DNA of 64,000 nucleotides. Origin: Variovorax sp. dw_308. GTDB taxonomy: Bacteria > Pseudomonadota > Gammaproteobacteria > Burkholderiales > Burkholderiaceae_C. Position numbers and translations under genes: made by a program. Where the stretch lies: positions 248,001 through 312,000 of the forward strand of contig NZ_JAATOM010000002.1 of the NCBI RefSeq assembly GCF_019207085.1. The letters run 5' to 3'. The notes under the pieces were generated by a model. That model did no database searches, was not told the origin of the DNA, and worked only from the letters and a program-made list of their open reading frames with translations. Positions 26,055 through 36,127 of this stretch are shown one piece after another. How positions within the stretch are numbered: the stretch's first letter is position 1; every line of letters starts with the position of its first letter.

Positions 26055-26927
26055 TCAGTTGCGCTGCCGCCATCCCAGCCATTCGTTGACCACCAGCGCG
26101 CCGATCACGAGCGCACCGCCGGTCAACACGCTCGGCGCAGGCGTTTCGCCGGCGCCGACCCAGGCCAGCCCAATCCCGAACAGCACTTCCAGCAGCGACA
26201 GCAATGCCACCTCGGGCGCCTTCAGCACCTTGGCGCAGAGCACCGAGAGCACGCAGGGAATCGCGAGCTGGAACAAGCCCAGGTACGCCAGCAGTTCCAG
26301 GTCATGCGCATTGGCCTGAAACGGCCAGGCCAAGGGTAGCGTCACCAACGCCGACAGCGCCGCACCGATCAACACGGCCGGAACCAGGTCGACATCGTGA
26401 CCGGTGGCGTGGGCATGCTGCACCACGGTCCAATTGCAGGCGAGCGCCAACGGCACGCACAACGCAACGAAAGTGCCGGTCATCGGGCCCTGGCCGAACT
26501 GCTGGCCGTACATCCACGCAATGCCGACGCCCGCCACCGCGATGGCGCCCCAGGTGCGCGCCGGCAGCTTGTGACCGATGAAGATGCGCGCCCCCAGCGC
26601 GGTGAACAAGGGGCCGACCGACATCGTCACCAGCACGTTGGCGGTCGTGGTGATGGTCAAGGCCACCATGAAAGCGGTGAACATCACGCACCAGCAAAGG
26701 CCCGACACCCAAAGCGCCCCGCCGCCCTGCCTGATCCTGGTGAAGACAGCCCGACCTTGCCAAGCCGGCAGGATCACCAGCAGCGCCAGCGCCGTGAACA
26801 GGCTGCGCCAGAACGTGACCTCGAAGCTGCGGGCCGCCTCGAGATGCCGCGTCACCACGCCAGCCGTGGCCCACATCAGCGTCACGACCACCATCAACCA
26901 GGCTGCCTGCGTGTGCGGCAGTTTCAA
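26055..26927 (-). CDS. EamA/DMT-family transporter
   Basis: Drug/metabolite transporter superfamily protein of 290 aa with about ten membrane helices in two EamA repeats. The first starts AAWLMVVVTLMWATAGVVTR; the second begins after about residue 150. It probably exports or exchanges an amino acid or metabolite; the substrate is unknown. The start is a TTG at 26927 that overlaps the stop of the upstream exported-protein gene (TTGA), so the two are coupled. Confidence 0.88.
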   Translation of the reverse strand: MKLPHTQAAWLMVVVTLMWATAGVVTRHLEAARSFEVTFWRSLFTALALLVILPAWQGRAVFTRIRQGGGALWVSGLCWCVMFTAFMVALTITTTANVLVTMSVGPLFTALGARIFIGHKLPARTWGAIAVAGVGIAWMYGQQFGQGPMTGTFVALCVPLALACNWTVVQHAHATGHDVDLVPAVLIGAALSALVTLPLAWPFQANAHDLELLAYLGLFQLAIPCVLSVLCAKVLKAPEVALLSLLEVLFGIGLAWVGAGETPAPSVLTGGALVIGALVVNEWLGWRQRN

Positions 26928-27763
26928 GGCTTGCCCCCGGCGGGCGGCAGGCCGTCATTCGATCCAAGCAGGCACAGGCCCGTGCACCGGATATCGCCCA
27001 GCGCATCGACGATCCGCTGCAGCGCCTCGCGCTGCGGGCCCGTGGCAAGCTGCGCTGGCGGCGGCAACATGCGGAGGGCAAAGGCGCGCGACACCAGCGG
27101 CAGCCCCCGCGCATGCACGCGTGCGAGTTCCGACATGGTGTCGAGCAGCGCGCAGTAGGAAGGCCCGAAGCGAGGATCGGCAAAGCAGGAAGCCACGCCG
27201 GCATAGAGCTGCAGCAGCGAGTTCTGGGCGCGCTTCAATCCGCCGAGCCGCAACTGCGAGGTTTGTGCCGCGCCGAGCTTCTGCAGCATGGCTTCGGCCA
27301 GCAACACCTGCCGGGCGATGCAGCGCGCCACGAAGGGCTGCAGCACCGCGAGTTCGTCCTGGTAGTCGACCACGTTCTGCACCACGACCTTGGCATCGGC
27401 GACACCTTGCTGCACGGCATTGAAGCTCGTGTAGGCCGTGATCGCTGCCCGGGTGCGATCGCACACCTGCGACAAGGCAGCCAGGTCCTCGGGCGTGTAA
27501 CGCAAGTCATCGACGAAGCGCGCCGAGTCACCGAGCAGCCGCAGCACGACGCCGCCCTGCGCGTCGGCCAGACGCGGCATCTCCTCGGGATGCAGCGAAC
27601 GCAATCCGTCAAAGGCCTGGCCGGCCTGGGCATGCGCGGTCAGGGGCAGGTCGGACCCTGCGCGAGCGAGTGGCGCCAGCGCTGCCAGCGCGAACAGAAA
27701 CCAGACGATCGCGAACCGTTGCCACCCGTTGAAGGTGGCAACCGGGGCGCCCCTTCCCGACAC
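26924..27763 (-). CDS. Unknown exported protein
   Basis: About 279 aa from GTG 27763, just after the typA stop at 27771. An alternative ATG at 27808 would overlap typA by 38 nt. An N-terminal hydrophobic stretch (FAIVWFLFALAALAPLARAG) is a likely signal peptide. The mature protein is helical and carries several cysteines (CDRTRAA, ARCIARQ, SCFADPRF, YCALLD and, near the end, CTGLCLL). It resembles no family I can name. It is coupled to an EamA transporter, which suggests a shared but unknown process. Confidence 0.7.
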   Translation of the reverse strand: MSGRGAPVATFNGWQRFAIVWFLFALAALAPLARAGSDLPLTAHAQAGQAFDGLRSLHPEEMPRLADAQGGVVLRLLGDSARFVDDLRYTPEDLAALSQVCDRTRAAITAYTSFNAVQQGVADAKVVVQNVVDYQDELAVLQPFVARCIARQVLLAEAMLQKLGAAQTSQLRLGGLKRAQNSLLQLYAGVASCFADPRFGPSYCALLDTMSELARVHARGLPLVSRAFALRMLPPPAQLATGPQREALQRIVDALGDIRCTGLCLLGSNDGLPPAGGKP

Positions 27764-27770
27764 CCTCGAC

Positions 27771-29606
27771 TCAGGCGGCCGTTTCGCGGGAAGCGCGCTT
27801 GCGTTCATGTTCCTTCAGGAAGCGCTTGCGCAGGCGCACGCTCTTCGGCGTGATCTCGACCAGCTCGTCGTCCTCAATGAATTCCACGCCGTATTCGAGC
27901 GTGAGTTCGATCGGCGGCGTGATCTTGATCGCGTCTTCCTTGCCCGAGACACGGAAGTTGGTCAGCTGCTTGGTGCGTGTGGCGTTCACCACCAGGTCGT
28001 TGTCGCGGCTGTGGATGCCGACGATCATGCCTTCGTACACCGGGTCGTTGGCACGCACGAACATGCGGCCGCGGTCGTCCAGCTTGCCCAGGGCGTAGGT
28101 GAAGATCTCGCCGTCGTCCATCGAGATCAGTACGCCGTTCTTGCGGCTGCCGATGTCGCCCTTGTGCGCCTCGTAGCTGTCGAAAATGTTGCTGATGAGG
28201 CCCGAGCCACGGGTCAGGTTCAGGAATTCGTTGGTGAAGCCGATCAGGCCACGCGCCGGAATGCGGTACTCCAGGCGCACGCGCCCGCGACCGTCCGGCT
28301 CCATGTTGACCAGTTCGCCCTTGCGTTCGCCAAGCGCCTGCATCACGCCGCCCTGGTGCTGGTCCTCGATATCGGCCGTCACCAGTTCGATGGGCTCGTG
28401 CTTTTCGCCGTCGACGGTGCGGAACACCACGCGCGGCTTCGAGACGGCCATTTCATAGCCTTCGCGACGCATGTTTTCCAGCAGGATGGTCAGGTGCAGT
28501 TCGCCGCGACCCATGACCTCGAAGATGCCTTCTTCGTCGGTCTCGTTCACGCGCAGAGCCACGTTGTGCTGCAGTTCCTTCTGCAGGCGGTCCCAGATCT
28601 GGCGGCTGGTGACGAACTTGCCTTCGCGGCCGGCCAGCGGGCTGGTGTTGACGCAGAAGTTCATGGTCAGCGTCGGCTCGTCGACCTTGAGCATCGGCAG
28701 CGGCGCCGGGTTGGTCGGGTCGGTCACGGTCACGCCGATTCCGATGTCGGTGATGCCGTTGATCAGCACGATCTCGCCCGGACCGGCTTCGGAGGCCTGC
28801 ACGCGGTCCAGGCCCTGGAAGGTCAGCACCTGGTTGACGCGGCCCTTGATCGCCTTGCCGTCCGGGCCTTCCATGACGACCACGTCCATCATGGGCTTGA
28901 TCGTGCCCTGGCTGATGCGGCCCACGCCGATGCGGCCGACGAAGGTCGAGAAGTCGAGTGCCGAGATCTGCAGTTGCAGCGGCGCGTCCGGGTCGCCCTT
29001 CTGGGCCGGCACGTGCTGCAGGATGGTGTTGAACAGGGCCGACATGTCGGGGCCCCACTGCTCGCCTTGCGGGCCTTCCTCGAGCGACGACCAGCCGTTG
29101 ATGCCGGAGGCATAGACCACGGGAAAGTCGAGCTGTTCGTCGGTCGCGCCGAGCTTGTCGAACAGGTCGAAGGCGGCATTGACCACCTTGTCGGGGTTCG
29201 CGCCGGGCTTGTCGACCTTGTTGACCACCAGGATGGGCTTCAGGCCGAGCGCCAGCGCCTTCTTGGTCACGAAGCGCGTCTGCGGCATCGGGCCTTCCTG
29301 CGCATCGATCAGCAGCACCACGCCGTCGACCATCGACAGCGCGCGCTCCACTTCACCGCCGAAGTCCGCGTGGCCGGGAGTGTCGACGATGTTGATGTGC
29401 GTACCTTCCCAGGTCACGGCGCAGTTCTTGGCCAGGATGGTGATGCCGCGCTCTTTTTCGATCGCGTTGTTGTCCATCACGGTGTCGACCACTTTCTCGT
29501 GCTCGGCAAAGGTGCCGGACTGGCGCAGCAGCTGGTCGACCATCGTGGTCTTGCCGTGGTCGACGTGGGCAATGATGGCAATGTTGCGGATCTGTTTGGT
29601 ACTCAT
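27771..29606 (-). CDS. typA: Ribosome-associated translational GTPase TypA/BipA
   Basis: EF-G-like GTPase of 611 aa that acts on the ribosome in stress and assembly. The G domain has G1 AHVDHGKT (residues 13-20), G3 DTPGHADFG and G4 NKVD. Domain II, the EF-G-like domain and the TypA-specific C-terminal domain follow (GELVNMEPDGRGRVRLEYRI, then RGSGLISNIFDSYEAH). The start at 29606 (MSTKQIRNIAIIAHVD) matches the family. The ATG overlaps the truB stop by 4 nt, which extends the translation operon. Confidence 0.97.
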   Translation of the reverse strand: MSTKQIRNIAIIAHVDHGKTTMVDQLLRQSGTFAEHEKVVDTVMDNNAIEKERGITILAKNCAVTWEGTHINIVDTPGHADFGGEVERALSMVDGVVLLIDAQEGPMPQTRFVTKKALALGLKPILVVNKVDKPGANPDKVVNAAFDLFDKLGATDEQLDFPVVYASGINGWSSLEEGPQGEQWGPDMSALFNTILQHVPAQKGDPDAPLQLQISALDFSTFVGRIGVGRISQGTIKPMMDVVVMEGPDGKAIKGRVNQVLTFQGLDRVQASEAGPGEIVLINGITDIGIGVTVTDPTNPAPLPMLKVDEPTLTMNFCVNTSPLAGREGKFVTSRQIWDRLQKELQHNVALRVNETDEEGIFEVMGRGELHLTILLENMRREGYEMAVSKPRVVFRTVDGEKHEPIELVTADIEDQHQGGVMQALGERKGELVNMEPDGRGRVRLEYRIPARGLIGFTNEFLNLTRGSGLISNIFDSYEAHKGDIGSRKNGVLISMDDGEIFTYALGKLDDRGRMFVRANDPVYEGMIVGIHSRDNDLVVNATRTKQLTNFRVSGKEDAIKITPPIELTLEYGVEFIEDDELVEITPKSVRLRKRFLKEHERKRASRETAA

Positions 29607-30628
29607 GGTGTCGTCTCGCAAGGAGTTGCGTTCAAAAGGATTTGCTGGATTTCGATGGGGTTCAGCAGGCGCCCCGGAATCAGTTCGCCGGCCGTGATGC
29701 GGGCCGTGCCGAGGAAGGCAAGATCACCCTCACGCGCACCCTCTCCCGCATGCGGGAGGGGGAGTGAATTGCCCCCTCTCCCGTCTGCGGGAAAGGGTTG
29801 GGGTGAGGGCAAGCCCGGCCCAAAAACAGCCACTTCGCCCGCGTCCGCCCACTGCCCGCGTCGACGCAGGCCGGACAGGAAGCGCGCTGCATCTTCCGTG
29901 CCGAGCATGACACGGCTGTGGCCGGCCACCAGCGCTTCGGCCGGGAGCAGTTGCGCGAGCCGTTCGTCTTCGCTCATGGCTTCAAGTGCTTCGAGCGTGA
30001 TGCATTGCGATTCGTCGAAGTCGCCCGTGGCGGTACGGCGCAGCGAGTTCAGGTGCGCACCGCAACCGAGCGCTTCGCCAATGTCTTCGCCGAGGGTACG
30101 GATGTAGGTGCCCTTGCTCACGGTCGCCTTGATGCGGACATCGGGTGTCGACGCAATGGCCTCCACCAGCAACTTGTGGATGACGACGTCGCGCGCCGCG
30201 CGCTCGATCTCGATGCCTTCGCGGGCGTACTCGTAGAGCGCCTTGCCGTCCTTCTTGAGGGCGCTGTGCATCGGCGGCGTCTGGCGAATCGGGCCGGTGA
30301 ATTGCACTTCGACGCGCGCCAGGTCTTCGGGAGTGACATGGACGGGCCGTTCGGCGATCACTTCGCCTTCCGCATCGCCGGTGGACGTCTTCACGCCCAG
30401 ACGCGCGGTGGCGACATAGGTCTTGTCCGCATCGAGTTGCAGTTGACTGAACTTGGTCGCCGCGCCAAAACACAGCGGCAGCACGCCGGTCGCCAGCGGA
30501 TCAAGCGTGCCCGTGTGCCCCGCCTTCTCGGCGCGCAGCAGCCACTTGGCCTTCTGCAAGGCCTGGTTGCTGGAGAGCCCCAGCGGTTTGTCGAGCAGCA
30601 ACACCCCATGCACAGGGCGCCGCTGCAC
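29603..30628 (-). CDS. truB: tRNA pseudouridine(55) synthase TruB, with a repeat-encoded insertion
   Basis: Forms pseudouridine 55 in the T loop of tRNA. The family core is clear: RPVHGVLLLDKPLGLSSNQA, the catalytic aspartate in AGHTGTLDPLATG (D43 from this start) and KGTYIRTLGEDIGEALG. The C-terminal PUA-like part is interrupted after AVFG by about 30 residues (GLPSPQPFPADGRGG and following) encoded by a REP-like pair, then resumes with FLGTARITAGELIPGRLLN. The start is uncertain. GTG 30628 gives VQRRPVHG; family alignment would put the start about seven codons earlier, where only an ATT is found after a GGGGG site. An ATG at 30772 overlaps rbfA by 38 nt. Confidence 0.92.
   Translation of the reverse strand: MQRRPVHGVLLLDKPLGLSSNQALQKAKWLLRAEKAGHTGTLDPLATGVLPLCFGAATKFSQLQLDADKTYVATARLGVKTSTGDAEGEVIAERPVHVTPEDLARVEVQFTGPIRQTPPMHSALKKDGKALYEYAREGIEIERAARDVVIHKLLVEAIASTPDVRIKATVSKGTYIRTLGEDIGEALGCGAHLNSLRRTATGDFDESQCITLEALEAMSEDERLAQLLPAEALVAGHSRVMLGTEDAARFLSGLRRRGQWADAGEVAVFGPGLPSPQPFPADGRGGNSLPLPHAGEGAREGDLAFLGTARITAGELIPGRLLNPIEIQQILLNATPCETTP
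29727..29809. repeat. REP/BIME-like palindrome pair inside truB
   Basis: Two imperfect palindromes, CCCTCTCCCGCA/TGCGGGAGGGGG (29739-29762) and CCCTCTCCCG/CGGGAAAGGG (29774-29797), sit within outer inverted ends CCCTCAC (29727-29733) and GTGAGGG (29803-29809). This is the layout of widespread proteobacterial extragenic repeats of the CCCTCTCCC family. It lies inside the truB reading frame without breaking it. Confidence 0.85.
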
Positions 30629-30684
30629 CCTTGTGCGTGGCGCGGCAATGTCGCCCCCACGGCTTTCGACTGCGTGTAAATGCC

Positions 30685-30730
30685 TGCCCCCCAAGGGGGC
30701 CTTCGCTCCCTGGGGCGGCCCGGCGGTGCT
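30685..30730. repeat. GC-rich comamonad-type intergenic palindrome, copy 3
   Basis: CCCCCCAAGGGGGCC, a short loop, then CTCCCTGGGGCGGCCCGGCG. It lies between the rbfA stop (30735) and the truB core. CCCCAAGGGG and its partner CCCTGGGGCGG can pair. If truB used the far upstream ATG, this element would be translated. Confidence 0.7.
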
Positions 30731-30734
30731 CAAG

Positions 30735-31106
30735 CTATTCCTCTTTGGAGCGCGAGGCGACGGCTTGCGCAATGAGCTTGTTCATGTCGGCAGCACGCTC
30801 GGTGGTGCGGTCGAACAGGAAGTGCAGCGTGGGCACGGTGTGGATGTGCAGGCGCTTGAACAGGCCGGCACGCAGGAAGCCGGCCGCCTGGTTCAATGCC
30901 TCGGTGGTCTCGACCGGATCGCCGGTGAGCACGCTGAAGAACACCTTCGCGTGCGCGTAATCCGGCGTCACCTCGACCGCCTGGAGCGTAACCATGCCCA
31001 CACGCGGGTCCTTCAACTCGCGCGCGATCAACTCCGTCAGATCGCGCTGGATCTGATCGGCCACCTTGAAGGCGCGGTTGGGGGCGGCTGCTTTGCGTTT
31101 TGGCAT
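30735..31106 (-). CDS. rbfA: 30S ribosome-binding factor RbfA
   Basis: Cold-shock and 30S maturation factor, 123 aa, the usual length. KH-type fold motifs: [40 protein letters not shown] and [20 protein letters not shown]. Its place between infB and truB is standard, but here an extra gene (31123-31575) lies between infB and rbfA. Confidence 0.96.
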   Translation of the reverse strand: MPKRKAAAPNRAFKVADQIQRDLTELIARELKDPRVGMVTLQAVEVTPDYAHAKVFFSVLTGDPVETTEALNQAAGFLRAGLFKRLHIHTVPTLHFLFDRTTERAADMNKLIAQAVASRSKEE

Positions 31107-31122
31107 TCAGTTCAGTTCTGAC

Positions 31123-31575
31123 TTATTCGCGGGACTCGAGCTTCTTCTGCGCCGCACATTTCTGGTAAACGGGGCCGAGGGCTTGCATTTCCTGCATCAG
31201 GGTTTGCTCGAATTCCTGCTTCGAATAGTCCCACGGATTGGCCTCGTAGAGAAATCTGCACATGGGCTTCGATACCTTGTGACCGGCTGACAGGCATTTG
31301 ACATTCAAAAGCTTATCCAGCTCCTCTAGGTTGTCGCGCTCAAACTGTTCGCGACCTCGCTCCATGACAGCGTACTTGCGATTTTGCAATGCACACATCG
31401 CGGTGAGGGCAAAGCCCTCGCCGGTCCTGTACTCGACGCCGGGCCACTCCGACCGATCCGTTGCTGTGGCGCTTCCTGCGGCAACCACAGTCAGCGCGAC
31501 CAACGCCACACTCCGCGCCATGGTCCGGCTCAGCAAGCCTCGCGCCACGCCGGACGAAAGATCACGAATGATCAT
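31123..31575 (-). CDS. Small exported protein of unknown function, inserted in the infB-rbfA gap
   Basis: About 150 aa from ATG 31575, chosen because AAGGG lies six bases before it; in-frame ATGs at 31581, 31590 and 31602 are alternatives. A signal peptide (ARSVALVALTVVAAGSATA) is followed by a mature domain with four cysteines: MCALQNRKYAV, VKCLSAGHKVSKPMCRF and KCAAQKK. The spacing resembles small disulfide-stabilised periplasmic proteins. No family is recognised. The DNA looks less GC-rich than its neighbours (for example TTCAAAAGCTTATCCAG), which suggests recent acquisition. It is read in the same direction as the translation operon, 16 nt before rbfA. Confidence 0.75.
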   Translation of the reverse strand: MIIRDLSSGVARGLLSRTMARSVALVALTVVAAGSATATDRSEWPGVEYRTGEGFALTAMCALQNRKYAVMERGREQFERDNLEELDKLLNVKCLSAGHKVSKPMCRFLYEANPWDYSKQEFEQTLMQEMQALGPVYQKCAAQKKLESRE

Positions 31576-31643
31576 TTTCATCCCTTGCATGGACGCGAAC
31601 AAGCACGACGCCTCACTTCAACTCCGGAAGATCCGCTCGACGC

Positions 31644-34601
31644 TTACAACGTCCGCGCAATCTCCTTGACTTCGAAGAACTCGAGCTGATCGCCCTCTTT
31701 GATGTCGTTGTAGTTCTTCAGCTTGATACCGCACTCGAAACCTTCGCGGACTTCGCGAACGTCGTCCTTCATGCGCTTGAGCGAGTCGATTTCGCCGGTG
31801 TAGACCACGACGTTGTCGCGCAGCAGGCGGAAATGCGAGCTGCGGGTGACATGGCCAGCCGTGATGTACGAACCCGCCACCGTGCCGATCTTCGACGCGA
31901 CGAACACCGTCCGGATCTCGGCCGCGCCGATGATCTCTTCGCGGCGCTCGGGCGCCAGCATGCCGGACATCGCCACCTTCACCTCATCCACGGCGTCGTA
32001 AATGATGCTGTAGTAGTTCAGCTGCACGCCGTTGCCTTCGGCCAGCTTGCGCGCGCCGGCATCGGCCCGCACGTTGAAGCCGATGACCACGGCCTTCGAA
32101 GCGATCGCGAGGTTGATGTCGCTTTCGCTGATGCCGCCGACGCCTGCATAGACGATCTGCACCTTGACTTCTTCGGTCGCCAGCTTGAGCAGCGATTGCG
32201 CAAGGGCTTCCTGCGAGCCTTGCACGTCGGCCTTGATGATGATGCGCAGCGTCTGCACTTCGCCCGCCGACAGGTCCGTGAACATGTTCGACAGGTTCGC
32301 GGCTTGCTGCTTGGCCAGCTTGGTGTTGCGGAACTTGCCGGCACGGTAAGTGGCGATTTCGCGCGCACGGCGCTCGTCGGCCATCACCATGAACTCGTCG
32401 CCCGCTTGCGGCACTTCGGTCAGGCCCTGGATTTCCACCGGGATCGACGGACCCGCCGTCTTGATGGACTTGCCGTCTTCGTCGAGCATGGCGCGCACGC
32501 GGCCATAGGTCGAACCTGCCAGCACCACGTCGCCGGTCTTGAGCGTGCCGGACTGCACCAGCACGGTCGCGACCGGGCCGCGGCCCTTGTCGAGTTGAGC
32601 TTCGATGACCAGACCCTTGGCGGCGGCGTCGACCGGCGCCTTGAGCTCGAGCACTTCGGCTTGCAGCAGCACCTGTTCGAGCAGGTTGTCGATGCCCTGG
32701 CCCGTCTTGGCGGACACCGGCACGAACGGCACGTCGCCGCCGTATTCTTCGGGCACGACCTCTTCAGCCACCAGTTCCTGCTTGACGCGGTCCAGGTTGG
32801 CATCGGGCTTGTCGACCTTGTTGATCGCGACCACGATCGGCACACCCGCCGCCTTCGCGTGCTTGATGGCTTCCTTGGTCTGCGGCATGACGCCGTCGTC
32901 GGCTGCCACCACGAGGATGACGATGTCGGTTGCTTGCGCGCCACGGGCACGCATGGCGGTGAACGCCTCGTGGCCCGGGGTGTCCAGGAAGGACACCATG
33001 CCGCGTTCGGTCTCGACGTGATAGGCGCCAATGTGCTGCGTGATGCCGCCGGCTTCGCCCGCGGCAACCTTGGCGCGGCGGATGTAGTCCAGCAGCGAGG
33101 TCTTGCCGTGGTCGACGTGACCCATGACGGTCACGACCGGTGCGCGCGGCAGCAGTTCCGCCGTCTGTGCCGACACGTCGTCGTCAGTGAAGGCTTCCGG
33201 ATCGTCCAGCGCCGCAACCACGGCGTTGTGACCCAGCTCTTCCACCACGATCATGGCGGTGTCCTGGTCGAGCGACTGGTTGATGGTCGCCATCATGCCG
33301 AGCTTCATCAATTGCTTGATGACCTCTTGCGCCTTGACGGCCATCTTGTGGGCCAGCTCGGCCACGGTGATGGTTTCCGGCACATGCACTTCGAGCACGC
33401 GCGCCTCGACCGGCGCGGCTTGTTGATGCTCTTCCGGGCCTCCACGGTCATTGCCGCGACGGCCGCGCGGGCCACCGCGCCAGTTGCCGCGTCCAACGCC
33501 GCCACTGGCGTCGCCACGGGTCTTGATTTCCTTCTTCTTGGCCGGATCGCCCGCCCAGCTCGACGAGAGCTTGGCCGACTTGACGTCCTTGCTGCCCGGC
33601 GCTGCCGCTGCAGCACCCGGCGCGGCAGCAGGCGCACCCGGACGAGCCGCCGGCGTGGCAGGCTTGTGGAGCGTGCCCTTGACGGCCGGCTTCGGCTGTT
33701 CCTTCTCGGGCGCCTTGTGCGGCACCAGCACGCGGGCCGGCGCATTCATCATGGCGCGGATGGCTTCGGCCTCGGCCAGCGCCTTGCGGCGGCGTTCGTC
33801 GAGGTCCTTGGCGCGGGCGGCCTCCTCGTCGGCACGGGCCTTCGAATCCGCCGCGGCCTTGGCTTTGGCGTCTTCCTTGACTTGCGCTGCGGCAGCATCG
33901 GCAACCGCCTTGTCGGCAGCGGCCTTCGCGGCCACGGCCTTGGCGGCCTCTTCGGCGGCGACAGCCTTGGGCGTGGTCTTGACAGGCGGGACGGGCGGTG
34001 CCGCTTCCTTCAGCTTCGCTGCGTCGGCAGCAGCGGCGGCTGCGGCTTCCGCCTTGGCAGCCTGCTCGGCCTTTTCAGCCTTCTCCGCGCGCTCGGCCTG
34101 CTCGCGTTCGCGGGCCTCGGCCTCTTCGCGGACACGACGCTTCTCGACGAGTTCTTCCTCTTGGCGGCGGATCAGCTCGGCCTGGCGACGCGCTTCCTCT
34201 TCGCGGCGGGCCAGTTCGGCGCCGTCGATCTGAGGGGCCGCGGGTGCCTGCGCAACCGGCGCGGCCACTTGGGGCGCCTCGGGCGCGGGCGCATGGGCCT
34301 CGTCGCGCTGGATGAAGGTGCGTTTCTTGCGCACTTCCACCTGGATGGTGCGCGCCCGGCCGGTGGCGTCGGCCTGCTTGATCTCGCTGGTCGACTTCTT
34401 CGTCAGCGTGATCTTCTTGCGCTCGGGCTCGACCGTGCCGTGGCTGGCCTTGAGATGGCCGAGCAGGCGCTGCTTGTCCTGCTCGGTGAGCGCGTCGGAC
34501 GCGGCCGCTTTGGGCACGCCTGCGCTCTTGAGCTGGTCAAGAAGAGTTTCGGGGGTCTTTTTGAGTTCGTTCGCGAACTCGGCGACTGTGGTGCTGGACA
34601 T
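31644..34601 (-). CDS. infB: Translation initiation factor IF-2
   Basis: GTPase that brings initiator tRNA to the 30S subunit, 985 aa. The N-terminus has the IF2_N domain ([20 protein letters not shown]), then a long Ala/Glu/Lys-rich helical linker (about 120-300) and a Gly/Arg-rich stretch (about 365-395). The G domain begins near residue 485 with G1 GHVDHGKT, G3 DTPGHEAF and G4 NKVD. The C-terminal domains end [17 protein letters not shown]. It is 24 nt behind nusA. The large size is normal for betaproteobacteria. Confidence 0.97.
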   Translation of the reverse strand: MSSTTVAEFANELKKTPETLLDQLKSAGVPKAAASDALTEQDKQRLLGHLKASHGTVEPERKKITLTKKSTSEIKQADATGRARTIQVEVRKKRTFIQRDEAHAPAPEAPQVAAPVAQAPAAPQIDGAELARREEEARRQAELIRRQEEELVEKRRVREEAEAREREQAERAEKAEKAEQAAKAEAAAAAAADAAKLKEAAPPVPPVKTTPKAVAAEEAAKAVAAKAAADKAVADAAAAQVKEDAKAKAAADSKARADEEAARAKDLDERRRKALAEAEAIRAMMNAPARVLVPHKAPEKEQPKPAVKGTLHKPATPAARPGAPAAAPGAAAAAPGSKDVKSAKLSSSWAGDPAKKKEIKTRGDASGGVGRGNWRGGPRGRRGNDRGGPEEHQQAAPVEARVLEVHVPETITVAELAHKMAVKAQEVIKQLMKLGMMATINQSLDQDTAMIVVEELGHNAVVAALDDPEAFTDDDVSAQTAELLPRAPVVTVMGHVDHGKTSLLDYIRRAKVAAGEAGGITQHIGAYHVETERGMVSFLDTPGHEAFTAMRARGAQATDIVILVVAADDGVMPQTKEAIKHAKAAGVPIVVAINKVDKPDANLDRVKQELVAEEVVPEEYGGDVPFVPVSAKTGQGIDNLLEQVLLQAEVLELKAPVDAAAKGLVIEAQLDKGRGPVATVLVQSGTLKTGDVVLAGSTYGRVRAMLDEDGKSIKTAGPSIPVEIQGLTEVPQAGDEFMVMADERRAREIATYRAGKFRNTKLAKQQAANLSNMFTDLSAGEVQTLRIIIKADVQGSQEALAQSLLKLATEEVKVQIVYAGVGGISESDINLAIASKAVVIGFNVRADAGARKLAEGNGVQLNYYSIIYDAVDEVKVAMSGMLAPERREEIIGAAEIRTVFVASKIGTVAGSYITAGHVTRSSHFRLLRDNVVVYTGEIDSLKRMKDDVREVREGFECGIKLKNYNDIKEGDQLEFFEVKEIARTL

Positions 34602-34625
34602 ATGTGCTTTGAGCCTCCATGACCG

Positions 34626-36110
34626 TCAAGCCTGGCCGGCGAACCAATGTTCGCGGGCTTTCAGGATGAGGGCTTTGGCGTCATCGGCGCTTTGGCCGGT
34701 GATCTCGGTGAGTTCGTCGACCGCGAGGTCGGCCAGGTCGTCACGGGTGTGGACACCCGCCTCGGCCAACTTGGGAATGAGTTCGTGGTCGAGTCCTTCG
34801 AGGTCGCGCAGGTTCTGCGAAACGGTCTCGACGTTCTCTTCCTTGGCGATCTCCATCGTCAACAACGCATCCTTGGCGCGCGAACGCAGTTCGTTGATGG
34901 TGTCTTCGTCGAAGCTCTCGATTTCGAGCAGCTCGGAGATCGGCACATACGCCACTTCCTCGAGGCTGGTGAAGCCTTCGGAAATAAGGATGTCCGCGAT
35001 TTCCTCGTCGACGTCGAGTTTTTCCATGAACAGCTTGCGGCTGGCGTCGGTCTCGACGGCCTGCTTCTGGGCCGATTCGTTGGCGTCCATGATGTTGATC
35101 TTCCAACCCGTGAGGTCGGAAGCCAGGCGCACGTTCTGTCCGCCGCGGCCGATGGCAATGGCGAGGTTTTCCTCGTCGACCACCACGTCCATGGCGTGCT
35201 TTTCTTCGTCGACCACGATCGACGACACGTTGGCCGGAGCTAGCGCGCCGATCACGAATTGCGCCGGGTCTTCGCTCCACAGCACGATGTCGACGCGCTC
35301 GCCGGCGAGTTCGTTCGTGACCGCATTGACGCGGGTTCCACGCACACCGACGCAGGTGCCGATCGGGTCGACACGCTTGTCATGCGAGAGCACGGCGATC
35401 TTGGCGCGCGAACCCGGGTCGCGGGCGCAGCTCTTGATTTCCAACAGGCCCTGCTCGATCTCGGGCACTTCCTGGCGGAACAGCTCGATCATGAACTCGG
35501 GCGCCGAACGCGACAGGATGATCGGCGCGCCGCGCAGCGTCAGGTCGACTTCCATGATCATGGCGCGCACGCGGTCGCCATTGCGCAGGTTTTCCTTGGC
35601 GATCATCTCGCTGCGGCGCAGGCGTCCTTCGACGCGGCCGGCTTCCACGATGATGTCGCCCTTGTCCAGGCGCTTGACGGTGCCGACGAAGATCTTGTCG
35701 CCGCGCGACATGAAATCATTGAGCAGCATCTCGCGCTCCGCGTCGCGGATCTTCTGCAGGATCACCTGCTTGGCGGCCATGGCGCCGATGCGGCCGATCG
35801 GCACCGATTCCACCGATTCCTCGATGTACTCGTCGACCTCGATGTCGGGCATCTCTTCCTTGGCTTCGAACAGGAGGATTTCCTGGTCGGGCAGCTGCAG
35901 GCCGGCCTCGTCGGGAACGACGTGCCAGCGGCGGAAGGTTTCGTAGACGCCGCTGTCGCGGTCGATGGCCACACGGATGTCCACGTCACCCTGGTGAAGT
36001 TTCTTGGTGGCTTGCGCCAAGGCGGATTCCACCGCGCCGAACACCACGTCACGTTCGACGTTCTTCTCGCGCGAGATCGCATCCACCAACATCAACATTT
36101 CGCGATTCAT
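34626..36110 (-). CDS. nusA: Transcription termination/antitermination factor NusA
   Basis: RNA polymerase-associated elongation factor, 494 aa. It has the NusA N-terminal domain ([20 protein letters not shown]), an S1 domain, tandem KH domains ([20 protein letters not shown] and [18 protein letters not shown]) and two C-terminal acidic repeats ending [17 protein letters not shown]. It lies 17 nt behind rimP and 24 nt before infB. In other bacteria NusA represses its own operon by promoting termination in the leader; a suitable terminator is present upstream of rimP here. Confidence 0.97.
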   Translation of the reverse strand: MNREMLMLVDAISREKNVERDVVFGAVESALAQATKKLHQGDVDIRVAIDRDSGVYETFRRWHVVPDEAGLQLPDQEILLFEAKEEMPDIEVDEYIEESVESVPIGRIGAMAAKQVILQKIRDAEREMLLNDFMSRGDKIFVGTVKRLDKGDIIVEAGRVEGRLRRSEMIAKENLRNGDRVRAMIMEVDLTLRGAPIILSRSAPEFMIELFRQEVPEIEQGLLEIKSCARDPGSRAKIAVLSHDKRVDPIGTCVGVRGTRVNAVTNELAGERVDIVLWSEDPAQFVIGALAPANVSSIVVDEEKHAMDVVVDEENLAIAIGRGGQNVRLASDLTGWKINIMDANESAQKQAVETDASRKLFMEKLDVDEEIADILISEGFTSLEEVAYVPISELLEIESFDEDTINELRSRAKDALLTMEIAKEENVETVSQNLRDLEGLDHELIPKLAEAGVHTRDDLADLAVDELTEITGQSADDAKALILKAREHWFAGQA

Positions 36111-36127
36111 GCCACTACGCTCCTCGA

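Noticed and set aside
29739..29797. Palindromes in truB as a transcription terminator for truB
   Set aside because: They lack a T-run and are followed by continued coding sequence that overlaps typA; the layout is that of a REP pair.
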